35,039 nt of DNA, from contig NZ_CP133550.1 in NCBI RefSeq assembly GCF_031198435.1, forward strand, positions 1-35,039, given 5' to 3'. The stretch comes from Pleionea litopenaei (lineage in GTDB: Bacteria > Pseudomonadota > Gammaproteobacteria > Enterobacterales > Kangiellaceae). This document shows, piece by piece, positions 31,676-35,039 of this stretch. The translations under genes and the position numbers were made by a program. Positions within the stretch are counted from its first letter, which is position 1. Each line of letters opens with the position of its first letter. The notes under the pieces were generated by a model that was not told where the DNA came from, did not search any database, and saw nothing but the letters and a program-made list of their open reading frames with translations.

Positions 31676-32011
31676 CTACTTGCTTCTCACTTCTTTCATT
31701 AGCTCTTTATACCTTTGCTCTGCAACTTTCATCGCTTGTCTATCAACTCCATTTGTAGTCTTTGTGAACGAATGGAGAACAATAACCGCATCCATGTATT
31801 TAGCGATATACACGCATCTGAACGCCGGACTACCGTTAATTTTCAGCTCAATAACGCCAGGGCCAATGCTACTTAATGGTGTAACGGGAAGAAATGGCCT
31901 TTCATTACTTTGAATAGCTCTTAAACTTGAGCCGAAATCTCGAACCACTTCTCTGGGCAAATCACGATACTCCCGCTCAGCAGCATCGTTTACAAAACCA
32001 AAACCTTTCAA
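31676..32011 (-). CDS. HigB/RelE-like toxin, copy 2
   Basis: Identical to 14082-14417. Confidence 0.75.
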   Translation of the reverse strand: MKGFGFVNDAAEREYRDLPREVVRDFGSSLRAIQSNERPFLPVTPLSSIGPGVIELKINGSPAFRCVYIAKYMDAVIVLHSFTKTTNGVDRQAMKVAEQRYKELMKEVRSK

Positions 32012-32058
32012 GGTGCCTCCTAATTATCTACAACAGCAGATTTTACCATAAATACAAA

Positions 32059-32081
32059 TTACTCATTTACTTATTTACTCA
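32059..32081. promoter_or_regulatory. ParG-type boxes upstream of the toxin-like gene, copy 2
   Basis: Second copy of 14465-14487. Confidence 0.6.
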
Positions 32082-32552
32082 CTTGTATTTCCCTCTTCTA
32101 CGCCGGCCATCTTCTTCTTCCCGTTGTTTATCAATTTCCTTCTGTTCTTTTGCTAGCTGTTTTAAGCGTTCTACTAAAGGAGTCAAGTCATACCGATTAG
32201 AATCTTGCCCACCAGAGGCTTTAGAGCGCTTTTCTCGCGCAATTAATCCTCTAGCTTCCATTTCCCGAATATTTCTCTGAACCGTTGATCGATCCTTTCC
32301 TGTGATTTCAGCAATCGTTTTCTTTGACGGAAATGGGTGGTTCGATTTCTCCCACCAATGCTTTAATAGAACCACCAGTATATTGAACTGTATCGAGTTC
32401 AACTCTAAACGCTGTTGATTTTCGATGAGTATGTTGGGAATACCTGTCCAACCAAACTCAATAACTCCCTTAGTCCATCGCCTGGCCAGCTGAGTAACTT
32501 CTGCCTTGGCTTTCTCTTCACCTGTTTTTTCTACTTTACTTTTTTCTGCCAT
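32079..32552 (-). CDS. Winged-helix plasmid protein, copy 2
   Basis: Identical to 14485-14958. Confidence 0.7.
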   Translation of the reverse strand: MAEKSKVEKTGEEKAKAEVTQLARRWTKGVIEFGWTGIPNILIENQQRLELNSIQFNILVVLLKHWWEKSNHPFPSKKTIAEITGKDRSTVQRNIREMEARGLIAREKRSKASGGQDSNRYDLTPLVERLKQLAKEQKEIDKQREEEDGRRRRGKYK

Positions 32553-32655
32553 GATTCGTACCTCGAATAATATAACGTCATTAAACCAAAGCAGCTCATA
32601 CACTTACAACATCCAACCCATAGGCAATAATGAGCACTCCCTTATTCATATAGTG

Positions 32656-32710
32656 GATCTGATAGCCGTTCGTCTTATCGACTATACGTCTGATTAGCTG
32701 TACGTCTTAT
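32656..32710. repeat. 16-bp-spaced iteron-like repeats, copy 2
   Basis: Second copy of 15062-15116. The structured gene-less stretch after it (32711-33049) also matches copy 1. Confidence 0.55.
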
Positions 32711-33049
32711 TTGGGAGTTATTCGTGAGCAGGAGGAGGGGGTTACAAACAAACATCAGTCATATTTATTTGTACTCAGGAGACATAGGCAATATTACTCA
32801 TCTAGTAAATACAAAAAAGCACTTTTTTGTCGTACCGAATCGTATGTCCGAAGGGGAAGCTTAAGCCAACAAGCCCCACGGCTCTCACGTATGATCCTAA
32901 GAGAAATTCACTTAGCCATCAACAACTTTACTCAATTGAGTAATTACTTATAGCGGTGTTGTTTTATCTCAAAAAAAGCATCCGATTTTTCGGAAGAAAG
33001 CCATATAGTAATAAGTAGAGAAATCAAGAAGCATAACTAGGGAGCTTGC

Positions 33050-33271
33050 GTGACTTTTTATATTGGTTTAATTACTTTGGCTATTGGCCTAGCTGGAACT
33101 TTTGTGATGAAGAAAAAAGCTTTTGAGCGACGAAATACTTCTGGTGTAGAAGGATTTAATAGTTACTGGCATTTCTTAGGTACAAGAGGAATCGAGTTGC
33201 TTTTCAAATTATTAATCGTAGCAGGTGCGTTATACACCTTCGCGGGACTAATCATGAATAAACCTCTATAG
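33050..33271 (+). CDS. Small two-helix membrane protein, copy 2
   Basis: Identical to 15456-15677. Confidence 0.65.
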   Translation: MTFYIGLITLAIGLAGTFVMKKKAFERRNTSGVEGFNSYWHFLGTRGIELLFKLLIVAGALYTFAGLIMNKPL

Positions 33272-33361
33272 AAATCCAATGACTATCAGCATTAGTACAA
33301 TTCACCGCTTTATTTTTTCGCATGCGAAAATTCCGAGATTCATTCAGAGAGGTAACTTTAC

Positions 33362-33616
33362 ATGAAACAATTCACATGCCTTTTTATGCTTTTTTTGGTC
33401 TTTGGATGTTCTAACCAGCCGCAAAGGATTTGGACCACTAAAAACCCATCAACAATGCGTATAAATACAGAACAACCACCAACGACATCAGAGATAATGA
33501 GAAATGGAAGCGCCTGTATTAAAAAAACGACTACCTGGTACAGGACTGAACTGGATAGTGATAATCACGCATGGCAAAAACGAACCCTCTCGGCCAATAT
33601 TGATTGTCCAAAATAA
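33362..33616 (+). CDS. Small lipoprotein, copy 2
   Basis: Identical to 15768-16022. Confidence 0.7.
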   Translation: MKQFTCLFMLFLVFGCSNQPQRIWTTKNPSTMRINTEQPPTTSEIMRNGSACIKKTTTWYRTELDSDNHAWQKRTLSANIDCPK

Positions 33617-33642
33617 AAAGCCACCGGCTAAGGTGGCTTTTT
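33615..33642 (+). terminator. Terminator after the lipoprotein gene, copy 2
   Basis: Second copy of 16021-16048. Confidence 0.85.
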
Positions 33643-33781
33643 ATCAATAAGAGCATTTGGCACTACCCTTATTTATTGTGTTGATACACATATCCTGTGT
33701 CGTATAGATAATAGGTGATAGGTTAGGTTGATTCAACCATGACTCATTGACTGCCAACTACAGTCGTGCAAAACTTAACCA

Positions 33782-33964
33782 ATGAAACCAAAGTCCATCT
33801 TCGAACAACGAGCCGCCAGAAAAAACGCCGAACGAGAGCGTGAAGCTCGATTATTGTCTGAAGAAAAGATATCTCCAGAACAGCTCGCTAAACAAAATTT
33901 CTGCATGAGCGGCGTTCGATTATCTCAATATCGAAATCAGGATGGGAGCTTCTCGTTATTCTGA
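33782..33964 (+). CDS. Doubtful 60-aa basic protein, copy 2
   Basis: Identical to 16188-16370. Confidence 0.4.
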   Translation: MKPKSIFEQRAARKNAEREREARLLSEEKISPEQLAKQNFCMSGVRLSQYRNQDGSFSLF

Positions 33965-34201
33965 AAACTATGAAAAACAACGCCAAAATGCCCAAATTTA
34001 CCTAAACTGGCGTTGCCCCCCTATAAATTCCTATAACGGATCTTATGTTAAACGACTTTTCTAACGAAAAACCAATCAAATATCACAAGAAAACTTCATG
34101 TTTTAAGACAAAAACAATAGTTTTCAAATAAACAGTTTAAAAGATCAATTTTAGCCCCATGATAATTGAACATTAAGACATTTCTCAAAAAGGAAGCCAC
34201 T

Positions 34202-34657
34202 ATGAATCCAGATCCAGTCATGCAAGCCCTATTCAATCAGCAACGTCTACAAGTCTTACATCTTGGCATTCATCACAATGAATTTAGCGATGCCTACATT
34301 TATGCATGGGACGAAGGTGTCTATCCTTTTTTTCAGGATACGGATGGCTCAGTAACCCCTATGCCACATGAAATATTTGGCGCTCATTTCTTACGAACCA
34401 AAGAGCAGGTTGATAGAGTTACCAAGCTGCTCGATGACCGATGGATTGCTAAAAACGTTCCTACATTTGACGAACTTGAAAATGAATTCAGCAATGAGTT
34501 GGATCGTATGGACTTAGTGAAGATTTGTCGTTATTCATTCTTATATGGTGGTTTTGATGATGACTTTTGGAATACTTTATTAACTCCAATGCAATGCCCA
34601 TCAGAAGCAATAAGTATTAATCGAGAGTTTGATCGAAAGAAAATCTATTTTGAATAA
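34202..34657 (+). CDS. Hypothetical acidic 151-aa protein, copy 2
   Basis: Identical to 16608-17063. Confidence 0.65.
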   Translation: MNPDPVMQALFNQQRLQVLHLGIHHNEFSDAYIYAWDEGVYPFFQDTDGSVTPMPHEIFGAHFLRTKEQVDRVTKLLDDRWIAKNVPTFDELENEFSNELDRMDLVKICRYSFLYGGFDDDFWNTLLTPMQCPSEAISINREFDRKKIYFE

Positions 34658-34670
34658 AAAACAGAATATT

Positions 34671-34805
34671 TTATTTAATGAGCCTAATTTTTGGGCTCAT
34701 TAAATATAGGTTATATTGATAGTAGAGTGTTGACGTTATATCATCTGCTTGCGGAGACCTCTCACACCATGCAATTAGAGCAGAAATGTCATGTTTCCCA
34801 AGCAT
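34671..34805 (-). CDS. Possible 40-aa protein, copy 2, altered end
   Basis: Matches 17090-17212 except that the one-base-shorter T-run at 34688-34692 shifts the frame, so the ORF runs on to a different end (MSPKIRLIK) and 44 residues. The shift is probably a sequencing error. The terminator copy is at 34675-34703. Confidence 0.3.
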   Translation of the reverse strand: MLGKHDISALIAWCERSPQADDITSTLYYQYNLYLMSPKIRLIK

Positions 34806-34812
34806 AACTTGA

Positions 34813-35036
34813 TTAAATACCAGTAACTCGACCAAGCACTTCCATTTCACTTTGGTCATTATCTTTCGGTTTAATCACACCTACAATATTACCTTTCTCT
34901 TTTTCTTGATCAGCCAATGAAAATAACGCCAATGCCCGCCGAATAACTTCTACTTTAAAAATCTGGTTATGTCTGGCCATACTACTTAGCTTCTCGGCAT
35001 GCTCTGGTGACTGAGCCCCAATGTTATACTAGGCAT
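34813..35036 (-). pseudogene. RHH protein, copy 2, broken by contig-end differences
   Basis: Corresponds to the intact gene at 17220-17441. Two substitutions (34910, changing Val to Asp; 34958, changing Ser to Phe) and a net two-base insertion near 34996-35008 break the frame before the start codon region. All lie in the last 130 bases of the window, where four events fall against three in the rest of the copy, so consensus error is far likelier than a real pseudogene. Confidence 0.6.
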
Positions 35037-35039
35037 GTT

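Larger units (their letters stand above)
17596..35039. repeat. Tandem unit, copy 2 (incomplete by ~150 bp)
   Basis: Near-identical second pass through the unit. Differences seen: C7324 reads T at 24919; a run of seven T at 12078-12084 is six T at 29673-29678; six T at 17094-17099 is five T at 34688-34692; then A17317 to T34910, G17365 to A34958, and a small substitution/insertion cluster near 34996-35008. The copy ends at the equivalent of base 17444. Homopolymer differences and the cluster at the end look like sequencing or consensus error rather than biology. Confidence 0.95.

Noticed and set aside
1-35039. Two separate, diverged elements rather than one repeated unit
   Set aside because: The copies agree over more than 17 kb except for a few bases, mostly homopolymer changes or contig-end noise.
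1-35039. CRISPR array, tRNA, rRNA or transposase
   Set aside because: No repeat-spacer pattern, no cloverleaf or rRNA segment and no transposase motif was seen; the short repeats present are iteron-like or ACTC boxes.

Overview
The window is two head-to-tail copies of one ~17.6 kb sequence. Bases 1-17595 return at 17596-35039 with only a handful of differences, and the second copy stops about 150 bp before it would close. The simplest reading is a circular plasmid of about 17,595 bp that was assembled past its own ends, giving ~1.99 copies on one linear contig; a true plasmid dimer or a tandem array is the alternative. The unit has its own replication initiator (ColE2 type), a ParF/ParG-type partition system, a tyrosine recombinase, a type IV coupling protein, a type II restriction-modification pair, a HigB/HigA-like toxin-antitoxin pair and accessory genes. 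There is no rRNA, tRNA, CRISPR array or transposase. The AT-rich composition and the gene families suggest a gammaproteobacterial host, perhaps marine or environmental; this is inference and no gene fixes the genus.

Layout of one unit (copy 1 coordinates). 17554-18669 (its 5' part also seen at 1-1074): a GNAT-like protein fused to two membrane segments, divergent from a small HTH regulator (1182-1649). 1666-3368, minus strand: secreted DUF4177-like protein, MFS exporter, and an overlapping 48-aa single-pass membrane protein. 3459-6622, minus strand: tyrosine recombinase, coupling protein and two small unknown proteins, tightly packed and ended by a terminator. 6623-7285: a 663-bp non-coding region with a candidate structured RNA, three repeats at 33-bp spacing and a 105-bp long inverted repeat. 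7286-7525: Cys-rich small protein. 7682-10547, minus strand: BsuBI/PstI-type restriction enzyme and its N6-adenine methyltransferase. 10706-11890, minus strand: Rep, with a hairpin over its ribosome binding site. 12318-13612: a small unknown gene divergent from parA-parG. 13767-14417: antitoxin-like and toxin-like genes facing each other. 14485-14958, minus strand: winged-helix protein with 16-bp-spaced repeats upstream. 15456-17063: small membrane protein, lipoprotein and two unknowns. 17090-17441, minus strand: RHH protein and a 40-aa ORF.

The feature that links these parts is a set of ACTC tetramer boxes spaced by 4-bp AT-rich linkers, the kind of site TP228 ParG binds. They lie upstream of parA, but also over the recombinase start codon, upstream of the toxin-like gene, near rep, at the parG 3' end and in the 15.3-kb region. 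This suggests, without proving it, that the partition protein ParG acts as a plasmid-wide regulator of mobility, toxin and replication genes. The second main point is a mobility operon of a tyrosine recombinase plus a coupling ATPase with no recognisable conventional relaxase.

Copy 2 is offset by +17595 up to a T-run at 12078, +17594 from there to a T-run at 17094, and +17593 after that. The differences crowd into the last ~130 bases, as expected of a low-quality contig end.
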